Positions 30,088 to 39,475 of a DNA stretch of 64,000 nt are shown piece after piece. The notes beneath the pieces were generated by a model. It did not search any database. It was not told the origin of the DNA and was given only the letters and a program-made list of their open reading frames with translations. The stretch comes from an uncultured Litoreibacter sp. (GTDB lineage Bacteria; Pseudomonadota; Alphaproteobacteria; Rhodobacterales; Rhodobacteraceae), in the NCBI GenBank assembly GCA_947501685.1, contig CANMWQ010000001.1, positions 1-64,000 of the forward strand, given 5' to 3'. Each line of letters begins with the position of its first letter. The stretch's first letter is position 1. The position numbers were made by a program, and so were the translations under genes.

Positions 30088-30687
30088 TCAGGATTTCTGG
30101 CCTAAGTTACTGAGTATAAGAGAAATCATTCTTTCCAAATGCTCGGTCGGCACCGCCGAAATACGCTTTTCCAGCCCCAAAAGCACAATGCCATGGATCG
30201 AAGAGAACAGCCCGCGGGTCATCAGCATCGCATCCGCAGGGGCCATATCCGGGAAGTTGCGCATCAGCGGTTTGGCGATCAGACCCAACAGCTGCTCCAG
30301 CTCGGTCATATACCAGTCGGGCACGTCTTGGTCGGTAGACATTTCCAGATCAAACAGCGTCCGCCACGCATGGGTGTTGGTCATCGCGAAATCCAAATAC
30401 GCGTGGCCCATGGTTATCAACGTGTCCACAGGCGTCGCATCGGGGGAGGCGTTGACGGCCTCAACCACGTGACTGCCCAGCCGCTTGAACGTGCGCCCGT
30501 TCACGGCCATCACCAGCTCGTTCAGGTCGCCGAACACGTTGTAAATTGCTCCGACGGCGCAGCCGGCCTCCTTGGCCAGATCGCGGGCGCGGATTTGTTC
30601 AATGCCGCCTGTGGTGATCCGCGCCTCGCCCAGATCAATGAGCTTCCGCCGCAACTCTGCACGCTTCTTTTCAACCTTGCCTGCCAT
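30088..30687 (-). CDS. TetR family transcriptional regulator
   Basis: HTH GGIEQIRARDLAKEAGCAVGAIYNVFGDLNELVMAVNGRTF; start at MAGKVEKK preferred because a palindrome (30704-30716) lies just upstream; upstream alternatives 30717 and 30774. Confidence 0.85.
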   Translation of the reverse strand: MAGKVEKKRAELRRKLIDLGEARITTGGIEQIRARDLAKEAGCAVGAIYNVFGDLNELVMAVNGRTFKRLGSHVVEAVNASPDATPVDTLITMGHAYLDFAMTNTHAWRTLFDLEMSTDQDVPDWYMTELEQLLGLIAKPLMRNFPDMAPADAMLMTRGLFSSIHGIVLLGLEKRISAVPTEHLERMISLILSNLGQKS

Positions 30688-30703
30688 CACGTCCTCAATA
30701 TCT

Positions 30704-30716
30704 TGAACTGCGTTCA
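30704..30716. promoter_or_regulatory. Fourth palindromic site, at the tetR 5' end
   Basis: TGAACTGCGTTCA, same TGAAC-N3-GTTCA architecture as the pspA-leader sites. Confidence 0.75.
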
Positions 30717-30787
30717 TATTGGCATGGCTGAGACGTGTAAGGAAAGGGTTGCGTTTGGACCGACGCCGCCGCAAAAACGTCCCGCAC

Positions 30788-30864
30788 GGTCCCTTAGCTC
30801 AACTGGATAGAGCAACTGCCTTCTAAGCAGTAGGTTGCAGGTTCGAGTCCTGCAGGGATCGCCA
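30788..30864 (+). tRNA. tRNA-Arg (anticodon TCT)
   Basis: GGTCCCT...AGGGATC acceptor stem, anticodon loop CTTCTAA, GGTTCGAGTCC T-arm, encoded CCA. Confidence 0.95.
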
Positions 30865-30914
30865 TCAATTCCGCAGGCCCCGGCCCGCGATCTGTTTCCT
30901 GGGAGGATACGACA

Positions 30915-31937
30915 ATGACCGCCACCATGACCGCCGCGCATTTTCGCGGCAACAAAACCTTCAGCGTGGATCAGATCGACATTCCGGCCCCTGCGGCGGG
31001 CGAGGTGCCCGTGCGCATCTCCTATTGCGGGATTTGCGGCACCGACATGCATATCTATCACGGCAATATGGATGCGCGCGTTGGCACGTCTCGGGTGATC
31101 GGGCATGAAATGTCCGGTGTCGTGGATGCGGATGCGGAAGGCTTCACCAAGGGCCAGAAAGTGGTCATTCGCCCGCTTGATCATTGCGGCGACTGCCCGG
31201 CTTGCAACGCGGGCCATCAGCATATCTGCCACAAGCTGAAATTCCTTGGCATCGACACAGATGGCGCGATGCGCGAGATCTGGAACGCGCCCGCTCACAC
31301 GTTGCATATCCTGCCCGATGATATCCGCATGGACCACGCCGCACTGATCGAGCCGGTGGCTGTGGCCTGTCACGATGTGCGCCTGTCGAACCTGAAAGCA
31401 GGCGAAGACGTTCTGGTCATCGGGGGCGGGCCCATCGGCGTTCTGGTCGCCATGGTCGCGCGTGACGCGGGCGGCAAAGTTATGATCTCCGAGGTGAACA
31501 AGCACCGCCTTGCCATCATGGAGAAGCTGGGCTTCGACACCATCAACCCCGCGGAACAGGACCTGCCCGCCGAGATTGCCAAACGCACCGGCGACAAGGG
31601 CGCAGACGTGGTCTTTGAGGTCTCCGGCACGCAACCCGGCGTCGACGCCATGACCGCCTGTGCGGCCACCAAGGCCCGCATCGTGATGGTTGCGATCCAC
31701 GCGGCCAAGCCGCAGGTCGACATGTTCCAGTTTTTCTGGCGCGAGCTGCAATTGATCGGTGTCCGGGTCTATGAACCGGAGGATTATGACAAGGCGATTG
31801 AACTTGTGGCCTCCGGTGCCATCGACGCTGAGACCGTGATCACTGACAAGGCCCCGCTGGCCGATATCCAAAAAGCGTTCGAGGCGCTCGACGCCAGCCC
31901 AACGGCGCTAAAAAGCCTGATCAAGGTGGAGGCGTAA
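30915..31937 (+). CDS. Zinc-dependent alcohol dehydrogenase (L-idonate/threonine DH-like)
   Basis: 340 aa MDR; GICGTDMHIYHG, GHEMSGVV, C-rich Zn loop DHCGDCPACNAGHQHIC. Confidence 0.85.
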   Translation: MTATMTAAHFRGNKTFSVDQIDIPAPAAGEVPVRISYCGICGTDMHIYHGNMDARVGTSRVIGHEMSGVVDADAEGFTKGQKVVIRPLDHCGDCPACNAGHQHICHKLKFLGIDTDGAMREIWNAPAHTLHILPDDIRMDHAALIEPVAVACHDVRLSNLKAGEDVLVIGGGPIGVLVAMVARDAGGKVMISEVNKHRLAIMEKLGFDTINPAEQDLPAEIAKRTGDKGADVVFEVSGTQPGVDAMTACAATKARIVMVAIHAAKPQVDMFQFFWRELQLIGVRVYEPEDYDKAIELVASGAIDAETVITDKAPLADIQKAFEALDASPTALKSLIKVEA

Positions 31938-31940
31938 CCC

Positions 31941-32702
31941 ATGAGCATGTTTGATCTCTCCGGAAAAACCGCACTGGTCACCGGCTGCAAACGCGGCATC
32001 GGGCGCGGCATGGCCGAAGCCTTGGCCGCCGCCGGGGCCGATATTGTAGGCGTCAGTGCGACACTTGAAGCCTCCGGCAGCGAGGTCGAGAAGGCCGTCA
32101 CCGCTATGGGCCGCGACTTCAAAGCCTATCAATGCGATTTTGGCGACCGCGACGCATTGCGCGCCTTCGCGGCCCAAATCGATGCGGACGGCGCAGCCCC
32201 CGACATTCTGATCAACAACGCAGGCACCATCCTGCGCAAACCCGCCGCCCACCACGAGGACGAGCTGTGGGACAGGGTGATCGAGGTGAACCTCAACGCA
32301 CAATTTGTGCTCAGCCGGGAGATCGGCCGGGGCATGGTTGCGCGCGGCTCGGGCAAGATCGTCTTCACCGCGTCGCTGCTGACCTATCAGGGCGGGATCA
32401 CTGTGCCGGGCTATGCGGCGTCCAAAGGCGGGATCGGTCAGCTGACCAAGGCGCTGGCCAATGAATGGGCCCAGCACGGCGTCAATGTGAACGCCATCGC
32501 GCCGGGCTACATCGCGACCGACAACACCCAAGCGCTGCAAGACGACGCAGCGCGGTCCAAATCCATTCTGGAGCGCATTCCGGCCGGGCGTTGGGGCAGG
32601 CCGGAAGATTTTGCGGGGGCGGCGGTGTTTCTCAGCTCAGCGGCGTCAGATTACGTGCATGGCACGATCCTGACCGTCGATGGCGGCTGGATGGGGCGCT
32701 AG
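31941..32702 (+). CDS. SDR family oxidoreductase (KduD/gluconate 5-dehydrogenase-like)
   Basis: 253 aa; TGCKRGIGRGMAEAL, INNAGTILR, YAASKGGIGQLTKALANEW. Confidence 0.85.
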   Translation: MSMFDLSGKTALVTGCKRGIGRGMAEALAAAGADIVGVSATLEASGSEVEKAVTAMGRDFKAYQCDFGDRDALRAFAAQIDADGAAPDILINNAGTILRKPAAHHEDELWDRVIEVNLNAQFVLSREIGRGMVARGSGKIVFTASLLTYQGGITVPGYAASKGGIGQLTKALANEWAQHGVNVNAIAPGYIATDNTQALQDDAARSKSILERIPAGRWGRPEDFAGAAVFLSSAASDYVHGTILTVDGGWMGR

Positions 32703-33115
32703 GTTTTCCGCAAGCGGATCACCACATCCACCTTGGAGATTTCGGTGCCATCCGGCGCGTCCGGCAGGCCCGCGATCTTCAGCTCTTCTTTCGGGGCATC
32801 GGTTAACTCGCGGCTGTCCTCCCAGAAGAAATGCGGGTGGTCGTCAACGCGGGTATCAAAATAGGATTTCGTCCCATCCACCATAACTTCGCGGATCAAC
32901 CCGGCATCGCAAAAGGCGCGCAGCGTGTTGTAGACGGTGGCCAGCGACACGGTCTCCCCGGTGGTGGAGGTCGCGGCATGCAGGCTTTCGGCGGTGACAT
33001 GGCGGTTCTCACCATCGCCCACCAACAGCTCGGCCAACGTTAGCCGCTGCCGGGTCGGGCGCAGATTGCCGGTGGCTAGCCATGCACTGCTGCGCGTCAT
33101 TGATTTCGTCGTCAT
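32699..33115 (-). CDS. irr: Fur-family iron response regulator Irr
   Basis: 138 aa; LRPTRQRLTLAELLVGDGENRHVTAESLHAAT...VSLATVYNTLRAFCDAGLIREVMVDGTKSYFDTRVDDHPHFF; divergent from fabA. Confidence 0.88.
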   Translation of the reverse strand: MTTKSMTRSSAWLATGNLRPTRQRLTLAELLVGDGENRHVTAESLHAATSTTGETVSLATVYNTLRAFCDAGLIREVMVDGTKSYFDTRVDDHPHFFWEDSRELTDAPKEELKIAGLPDAPDGTEISKVDVVIRLRKT

Positions 33116-33277
33116 TTCGGTGCGTCCCTTACGTTCCTGCCGTAATATATGGCCTTTACCCCTTTAAATTCAAATGAATTCCCCAAGACGCTTCGTCGCG
33201 CCGACCTTGCAAGCGCCGCGCGCGCGATGCTACAGCCGAAGCGAATTGAAACAACACCTTCGGGGCAGGGGCGCGCT

Positions 33278-33787
33278 ATGTCTGATTTTCCAACCAGCTT
33301 TGACAGGGACGCCCTGCTGAAATGCGCACGCGGAGAGCTGTTTGGCCCCGGAAACGCACAATTGCCTGAGCCTCCGATGCTGATGATGGACCGGATCACT
33401 GACATCTCCGGCGATGGCGGGGCGCATGGCAAAGGCCACGTGCTGGCGGAGTTCGACATTACCCCTGAGCTGTGGTTCTTCGATTGCCATTTTCCCGGCA
33501 ACCCGATCATGCCCGGCTGTCTTGGCCTGGATGGGCTATGGCAGCTCACTGGCTTCAACCTCGGCTGGCGCGGCTGGCAGGGGCGCGGCTACGCGCTGGG
33601 CGTGGGCGAGGTGAAGCTGAAAGGTATGGTGCGGCCCGACCGCAAGATGTTGACCTACAAGATCGACTTCACCAAGGCGATCCAAACCCGCCGTCTGACC
33701 ATGGGCGTGGCCGACGGCATCGTGGAGGCCGATGGCGAGGTGATCTACGAGGTCAAAGACATGAAGGTCGCCTTGTCGGAAAGCTAG
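33278..33787 (+). CDS. fabA: 3-hydroxyacyl-ACP dehydratase/isomerase FabA
   Basis: Start refined to [65 protein letters not shown]. Confidence 0.95.
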   Translation: MSDFPTSFDRDALLKCARGELFGPGNAQLPEPPMLMMDRITDISGDGGAHGKGHVLAEFDITPELWFFDCHFPGNPIMPGCLGLDGLWQLTGFNLGWRGWQGRGYALGVGEVKLKGMVRPDRKMLTYKIDFTKAIQTRRLTMGVADGIVEADGEVIYEVKDMKVALSES

Positions 33788-34362
33788 GCTTCTGTACCTT
33801 CTGCGCCAGCCCCCTTACCGCGGGACGCCGCACGAACATCTTAAGTGATCGCGCCCAGCGCGCCGCTTGAGCAGGTCAAGATTCGCAGCACATGTAAGGC
33901 CTCTGGAGGAAGTGCATGAGTTTCTGGACGATGTGCATGTCACAATTCTCACGGCAAAGGGAGCGCTATGCCGCGATGGATCGCGCACCTTCTTATTTGT
34001 GCGAAAATTCCCGCCCCAGCTCAAAGTCTTTTGCATGCCGCGAGACACGGCCAGAAGTGGCGCAGCACAGAAAGCTGCCGCGCGCGTGACCCCATTTGCC
34101 GGTGGTAACTGAACCTTTAAGCTCAATTATACAGAGAGTTACGCGCCCACATCCCCCAAAAAGATGTCCCGGTGACGTTGCTCTGCCCGAGCCAACTTCG
34201 CCGGGGCGGGCCGTGAAGTTATCCCTGAAATCGTTGTTTTGGACGGGTGGCTACGCTCATCACGGGGACGTGGTTTGTAGTGATCAGGATCTAGGCCTAG
34301 TGTTAGTTGCAGACGTAACTAATAGCGTCCTTCAAACCTTAGACAGAAACTGGATCTGACTC

Positions 34363-34773
34363 ATGCAAACCTTCCTCGCAACAGCACTTACATCAGCTGT
34401 CATCGCCGTCATCGCGCTGGTTCCCACCACGGCCTCCGCAGGCGAGATGTCAATGACAGGCACCTTCACTGGCGACAATGACCACATCACCACCGGCGGC
34501 GTCTCCGTCGTCAAAACCGCCAATGGCGGCGCGGTCGTCATTCTCGACACGAATTTCAGCCTCGACGGCGCACCGGACCCGAAAGTCGGATTTGGCAAAG
34601 ACGGCGCCTATGCCGAGATCACCGATCTGGGCGAGCTGACCCAAAATACTGGCCTGCAGGTCTTCGTCGTACCCGCATCCGTCAACGTGGATGATTACAA
34701 CGAGGTCTACATCTGGTGCGAGCAGTTCAGCGTGTCGCTGGGCAAGGCCGATCTGGCTCCCTATTCCAACTAA
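34363..34773 (+). CDS. Exported DM13 domain-containing protein
   Basis: Signal peptide; GTFTGDNDHITTGGVSVVKT ... NDYNEVYIWCEQFSVSLGKADL-type DM13 ending. Confidence 0.8.
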   Translation: MQTFLATALTSAVIAVIALVPTTASAGEMSMTGTFTGDNDHITTGGVSVVKTANGGAVVILDTNFSLDGAPDPKVGFGKDGAYAEITDLGELTQNTGLQVFVVPASVNVDDYNEVYIWCEQFSVSLGKADLAPYSN

Positions 34774-34824
34774 CCCAAACCCCCAACCCACCAATCACAC
34801 CCCCTATTGAAAGGAGGCTCCCCC

Positions 34825-35193
34825 ATGGCGAGCATCATGAACAAAAACGTACACGCCTATCTTGACTACCCGGTTGCCCTGGGCCTGATGGCCATGCCGG
34901 CATTGCTTGGCCTTGGCACCACCAACCCTCTGGCATTCTGGCTGTCAACGATCACCGGCATCGCAGCGCTGGTGCTGACCATCTTCACCGACCACCAACT
35001 GGGCCTGATCAAAATCCTGCCCTACAAACTTCACCTGGCCGTTGATTTCCTTGTTGGCCTGGCCTTCGTCGCCGCTCCCTTCGCGCTGGGCTTTGCCGGG
35101 CTGGACGCGGCCTATTACTGGGTGCTGGGCGCCACGGTGCTTGTGGTCGTTACCCTTGATCGCACCGAAGCGATGGATGCAAGCACGGCCTGA
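34825..35193 (+). CDS. SPW repeat membrane protein
   Basis: Four TM; DYPVALGLMAMPALLGLGTTNPLAFWLSTITGIAALVLTIFTDHQLGLIKILPYKLHLAVDFLVGLAFVAAPFALGF. Confidence 0.75.
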   Translation: MASIMNKNVHAYLDYPVALGLMAMPALLGLGTTNPLAFWLSTITGIAALVLTIFTDHQLGLIKILPYKLHLAVDFLVGLAFVAAPFALGFAGLDAAYYWVLGATVLVVVTLDRTEAMDASTA

Positions 35194-35219
35194 TCCCACC
35201 AGAGGCTTGTGTCATTGAG

Positions 35220-35256
35220 GCCCGCGCAGTTCCCACGCGTGGGCTTCTCTTTTTTG
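35220..35256 (+). terminator. Rho-independent terminator after the DM13/SPW pair
   Basis: GCCCGCGC-agttcccac-GCGTGGGC (one G-T wobble) then ttctctttttt. Confidence 0.7.
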
Positions 35257-35358
35257 GTGCGCTGACAAGGCGCACCAACCTGCCGTTTTCCCCTTTCGCC
35301 TTGCACAGATCCGACGCCCTGTCCTACATGAGGCAAGGCTTGAAAGAGGAGTGCGCCC

Positions 35359-36588
35359 ATGCGCCGCGTCGTCGTCACAGGTTTGGGGATCGTCTCCCCC
35401 ATCGGCAACTCAGCCGATGAGGTCACTGCCGCGTTGAAGGCTGGCACATCCGGCATCGAGGCCTCCGAGGCTATGGCAGAGCACGGCTTCCGCAGTCAAA
35501 TCGCGGGCACTTTGAAGATCGACATCAAGGAGCATGTCGACAAACGCCGCCTGCGCTTCATGGGGCCGGGGGCCGCCTACGCCCATATCGCGATGGAGCA
35601 GGCGATTGCCGATGCAGGGCTTGAGCAAACCGACGTGGTCAACCCGCGCACCGGCTTGATCGCAGGCTCCGGCGGGCCTTCCACCTCCGCCATGTTTGCG
35701 GCCCACCAATCCGTGCTGCAAACCGGCGCCACCAAGCGCATCGGACCCTTTGCGGTGCCCAAATGCATGGGCTCGACGATCTCCGCCAATCTGGCGACGG
35801 CCTACCAGATCAAAGGCATCAACTACTCCATCACCTCCGCTTGCTCGACCTCGCTGCATTGCATCGGCGCTGCCAGCGAGCAGATCATGCTGGGCAAGCA
35901 AGACGTTATGTTTGCCGGCGGCGGGGAGGAGCTTGACTGGACCCTCTCCTGCCTCTTTGACGCGATGGGCGCGATGAGCAGCAAGTATAACGACACGCCC
36001 ACCAAGGCCTCCCGCGCCTTCGATGCGGATCGCGACGGCTTCGTCATCGCAGGCGGTGGCGGCATGGTGGTGCTCGAAGAGCTGGAACACGCCCGCGCGC
36101 GCGGCGCAAAAATCTACGCGGAGGTTACAGGCTTCGGCGCAACCTCCGACGGCGCCGACATGGTGGCTCCCTCAGGCGAGGGTGGAGAGCGGGCAATGCG
36201 TCTGGCGCTGGACACCATCCCCGAAGGCCGTGCGGTCAGCTACATCAACGCGCATGGCACCTCGACCCCTGTTGGCGACGTGGGCGAGGTTGAGGCCGTG
36301 CGCCGCGTCTTTGGCCAAGGCTCGACGCCGCCCATCAGCTCAACCAAGTCGATGACCGGCCACAGCCAGGGGGCCACGGGCGCACAAGAGGCCGTTTACT
36401 GCCTGCTGATGCTCAACGGCGATTTCATTGCCCCGTCGATCAATGTCGACACGCTCGACCCCGCTCTTGACCCCGCCGAGATCGCCACATCCCTCGTCGA
36501 GAACGCAGGGCTGGACACGGTGATGACCAACTCTTTTGGGTTTGGTGGCACCAACGGCTCGATGCTGCTTTCAAAGTTCAAGGACTAA
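35359..36588 (+). CDS. fabB: 3-oxoacyl-ACP synthase I
   Basis: 409 aa; [50 protein letters not shown]. Confidence 0.95.
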   Translation: MRRVVVTGLGIVSPIGNSADEVTAALKAGTSGIEASEAMAEHGFRSQIAGTLKIDIKEHVDKRRLRFMGPGAAYAHIAMEQAIADAGLEQTDVVNPRTGLIAGSGGPSTSAMFAAHQSVLQTGATKRIGPFAVPKCMGSTISANLATAYQIKGINYSITSACSTSLHCIGAASEQIMLGKQDVMFAGGGEELDWTLSCLFDAMGAMSSKYNDTPTKASRAFDADRDGFVIAGGGGMVVLEELEHARARGAKIYAEVTGFGATSDGADMVAPSGEGGERAMRLALDTIPEGRAVSYINAHGTSTPVGDVGEVEAVRRVFGQGSTPPISSTKSMTGHSQGATGAQEAVYCLLMLNGDFIAPSINVDTLDPALDPAEIATSLVENAGLDTVMTNSFGFGGTNGSMLLSKFKD

Positions 36589-36591
36589 ACC

Positions 36592-37392
36592 ATGGCCAAT
36601 TTCACAAGCGGATCAATGGCGGGCAAACGCGGCCTTATTATGGGCGTCGCCAATGAACGCTCCATCGCCTGGGGCATCGCCAAGGCTATGTCCGAGGCAG
36701 GTGCGGAGCTCGCCTTTTCTTACCAAGGCGAAGCCTTCGGCAAACGTGTGCAACCGCTGGCCGAAAGCGTGGGTTCAGACATCTTGGTCAATGTGGACGT
36801 CACGGATGATGCCTCGTTGGATGCGTGTTTCAAGACCCTCGAGGACAAATGGGGCAGCCTTGATTTCGTGGTCCACGCCATCGCCTTTTCAGACAAGAAC
36901 GAGCTCACGGGCCGGTTCATCAACACCTCCCGCGAGAACTTCAAGAACTCGATGGTGATCAGCTGTTACTCGCTGATCGACGTCGCCAAACGCGCCGCCC
37001 CCTTGATGTCCGAGGGCGGGACCTTGCTGACACTGACCTACCAAGGCTCCAACCGGGTGACGCCGTTCTATAACGTCATGGGTGTGGCCAAAGCCGCACT
37101 TGAATCCACCGTGCGCTATCTGGCCAATGACCTTGGGCCCGGCGGCATCCGCGTCAACGCCATCTCGCCGGGTCCAATGAAAACCCTCGCAGGTGCTGCC
37201 ATCGGTGGCGCGCGCAAAACCTTCCGCCAAACGGAGGCAAATGCCCCCCTGCGCTCCAATGCCACGCTTGATGCGGTTGGCGGCACGGCGGTCTATCTGG
37301 CCTCAGACGCAGGTGCCTGCACAACAGGAGAAATCATCCGCGTCGATGGCGGCTACCACGTGCTCGGCATGCCTCAGCCCGAACACCTCTAA
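36592..37392 (+). CDS. fabI: Enoyl-ACP reductase
   Basis: 266 aa; GLIMGVANERSIAWGIAKA, Y-x6-K type site FYNVMGVAKAALE. Confidence 0.95.
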   Translation: MANFTSGSMAGKRGLIMGVANERSIAWGIAKAMSEAGAELAFSYQGEAFGKRVQPLAESVGSDILVNVDVTDDASLDACFKTLEDKWGSLDFVVHAIAFSDKNELTGRFINTSRENFKNSMVISCYSLIDVAKRAAPLMSEGGTLLTLTYQGSNRVTPFYNVMGVAKAALESTVRYLANDLGPGGIRVNAISPGPMKTLAGAAIGGARKTFRQTEANAPLRSNATLDAVGGTAVYLASDAGACTTGEIIRVDGGYHVLGMPQPEHL

Positions 37393-37398
37393 CCCCCA

Positions 37399-37450
37399 TC
37401 ATTGCTTCAAAAATACTCCGGGGGAGCCGAAGGCGGGGGAAGAGCCCCCT
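37399..37450 (-). repeat. Dispersed intergenic element, copy B
   Basis: Minus strand: GGGGG-ctctt-CCCCC ... CCCCCGGAGTATTTTTGAAGCAATG. Confidence 0.6.
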
Positions 37451-37496
37451 CCACCGCGTCGCGCGCAGCGCGGCGCAAAACCTCAAGCCAGACGCG

Positions 37497-37874
37497 TCAA
37501 GACGGGGTCATCAACCCAATCGCCGCCCCGCTCGGGTCCGCAATCATCGCAATCCGCCCCACACCCGGCACATCCCACGGCGCGCGATGCACCACACCGC
37601 CCAGCGCCTGCGTCTCCTTGACGGCGGCATCCACGTCATCCACCGCCAGATAGGTCATCCAATGCGGCGGCACGTTTTCCATGCCTTCCATATCCGCCAA
37701 AGACATCATCCCCCCGACCATGTCCTCACCCTTTTTAGCAAGGTAATACAGGCCTTCCTCCATCGGCATTGTGTCCCACTCCCAGCCGCAAACAGCCGTG
37801 TAGTAGGTCTTGGCTTTCTCGATATCCCCGGTCATCAGCTCGGTCCAATGGATCGTTCCATGTAACTCGCTCAT
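37497..37874 (-). CDS. VOC family protein (glyoxalase-like)
   Basis: 125 aa; WTELMTGDIEKAKTYYTAVCGWEW ... IAMIADPSGAAIGLM. Confidence 0.85.
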   Translation of the reverse strand: MSELHGTIHWTELMTGDIEKAKTYYTAVCGWEWDTMPMEEGLYYLAKKGEDMVGGMMSLADMEGMENVPPHWMTYLAVDDVDAAVKETQALGGVVHRAPWDVPGVGRIAMIADPSGAAIGLMTPS

Positions 37875-37970
37875 GTTTTCCTCCTTATCCGTTGCCCGCT
37901 CAGCATAACACGATTCTCATGTTTTCCTCTGCCCCCGCCTGTGCAAGGTTCCAGACAGGAGGACCGTCCC

Positions 37971-38657
37971 ATGCCAATCACCACCTGCGTCTTCGACGCA
38001 TACGGCACGCTTTTCGATGTCGCCGCCGCCGCGCGCACCGCCGCAAGCGAACCGGGGCGAGACGCGCTTGCAGCCTGTTGGCAAAAGCTGGCGAATGATT
38101 GGCGTCTGAAACAGTTACAATATACCTGGCTGCGCGCCGTCGCTGACGCGCATGGGGATTTCTGGAACGTCACTCAAGACGGGCTCGATTGGGCCATGGA
38201 AAATAACGGACTTGATGATCCCGAGCTGCGCGAACGCCTGCTGCAGCTTTACTGGGAGCTGCAAGCCTACCCGGAGGTACCCGAGATGCTTGGGACCTTG
38301 AAACAGGCGGGCCTGAACACCGCGATCCTGTCAAACGGCTCACCCGCGATGCTGGACGGCGCGGTGCAATCAGCGGGCTTGGGCGAGATGCTGGACGACG
38401 TGCTCAGCGTTGAAAGCGTCGGCATCTTCAAGCCGCATAAATCGGTCTATGACCTCGTCGGCAAGCGTTTCCAATGCGCAAATGAAGAGGTCCTCTTCGT
38501 CTCCTCCAACGGCTGGGACGCGGCGGCCTCCGCGGGCTATGGGTTTCAAACCGTCTGGGTCAACCGCGCAGGCGAGCCGATGGACCGCCTGCCATGGACA
38601 CCTTCAAATGTCCTAACGGACCTGACCACCATTCCAGAATTGGCATCATCCCTATGA
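37971..38657 (+). CDS. Haloacid dehalogenase type II
   Basis: Start MPITTCVFDAYGTLFDV; AILSNGSPAML; FVSSNGWDAAASAGYGFQTVWVNR. Confidence 0.9.
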   Translation: MPITTCVFDAYGTLFDVAAAARTAASEPGRDALAACWQKLANDWRLKQLQYTWLRAVADAHGDFWNVTQDGLDWAMENNGLDDPELRERLLQLYWELQAYPEVPEMLGTLKQAGLNTAILSNGSPAMLDGAVQSAGLGEMLDDVLSVESVGIFKPHKSVYDLVGKRFQCANEEVLFVSSNGWDAAASAGYGFQTVWVNRAGEPMDRLPWTPSNVLTDLTTIPELASSL

Positions 38658-39475
38658 GCAGCTTCACCGCGTCCGACGGCGCCCGGCTTCACTACACAGA
38701 CCAAGGCGCAGGCCTTCCCGTGCTCTGCCTTGCGGGCCTCACCCGCAACAGCTCCGACTTCGACTATGTCGCCCCGCATCTGACAGACGTGCGCCTGATC
38801 CGGCTTGACTATCGCGGGCGCGGGAAATCCGACTGGTCCGGCCCGGAGACCTACAATTTGCAACGCGAAGGCCTCGACGCGGTCGAGCTGCTGGATCATC
38901 TCGGCCTGCGCAGCGCCGCCATCCTTGGCACCTCGCGCGGCGGCATCATCGCTATGGGTTTGGCCGCCACCGTCAAGGACCGCATCAAGGGCGTTTGCCT
39001 GAACGATATCGGGCCCGAAATCGCGGCACCTGGTCTGGACGCGATCAGAGATTACTTGGGCCGGCGTCCCGCCTTCAAAACCCGTGCGGAGGCTGTCAAA
39101 GCCCTCTCCACCCGCTTGCCCGGCTTCGACAATGTGCCCGAAAGCCGCTGGATCGAGGAGGCCGAACGCCACTATATCGAAGACTCCCAAGGCCTCACTT
39201 TCAACTACGACCCCAAGCTGCGCGAGGCGGTGCTTGGGGCGTCGCAAAACCTCAACCCCGACCTCTGGCCGTTCTTCGATGCGCTTGACGGCCTGCCGCT
39301 GGCCTTGATCCGGGGGGCAAACTCGAACCTGCTCACCTCGGACACCGCCAACAAAATGCAAGCCAAACGCCCCGACATGCTGTTTGCCGACATCCCGGAC
39401 CGGGGCCACGTGCCCTTCCTTGACGAGCCCGGCTCCCTGCTCACGATCAATGCGTGGCTGGAGGAATGCAGATGA
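38654..39475 (+). CDS. Alpha/beta hydrolase
   Basis: ATGA overlap with upstream gene; RLDYRGRGKSDW, GTSRGG nucleophile elbow, DRGHVPFLDE. Confidence 0.85.
   Translation: MSSFTASDGARLHYTDQGAGLPVLCLAGLTRNSSDFDYVAPHLTDVRLIRLDYRGRGKSDWSGPETYNLQREGLDAVELLDHLGLRSAAILGTSRGGIIAMGLAATVKDRIKGVCLNDIGPEIAAPGLDAIRDYLGRRPAFKTRAEAVKALSTRLPGFDNVPESRWIEEAERHYIEDSQGLTFNYDPKLREAVLGASQNLNPDLWPFFDALDGLPLALIRGANSNLLTSDTANKMQAKRPDMLFADIPDRGHVPFLDEPGSLLTINAWLEECR

Noticed and set aside
30714-31871. 385-aa minus-strand ORF spanning the ADH gene and tRNA-Arg
   Set aside because: Runs antisense through a tRNA (reads DPCRTRTCNLLLRRQLLYPVELRD, a classic tRNA-derived artefact) and a solid ADH CDS.
33815-34126. ORFs on both strands in the fabA-DM13 gap (33815..34126 -, 33867..34112 +)
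   Set aside because: No recognisable domain, overlapping in both strands, no clear RBS; treated as noncoding or decayed DNA.
34291-34300. CTAGGCCTAG palindrome upstream of the DM13 gene
   Set aside because: 10-bp palindrome alone is too short to claim as a regulatory site; no second copy noted nearby.
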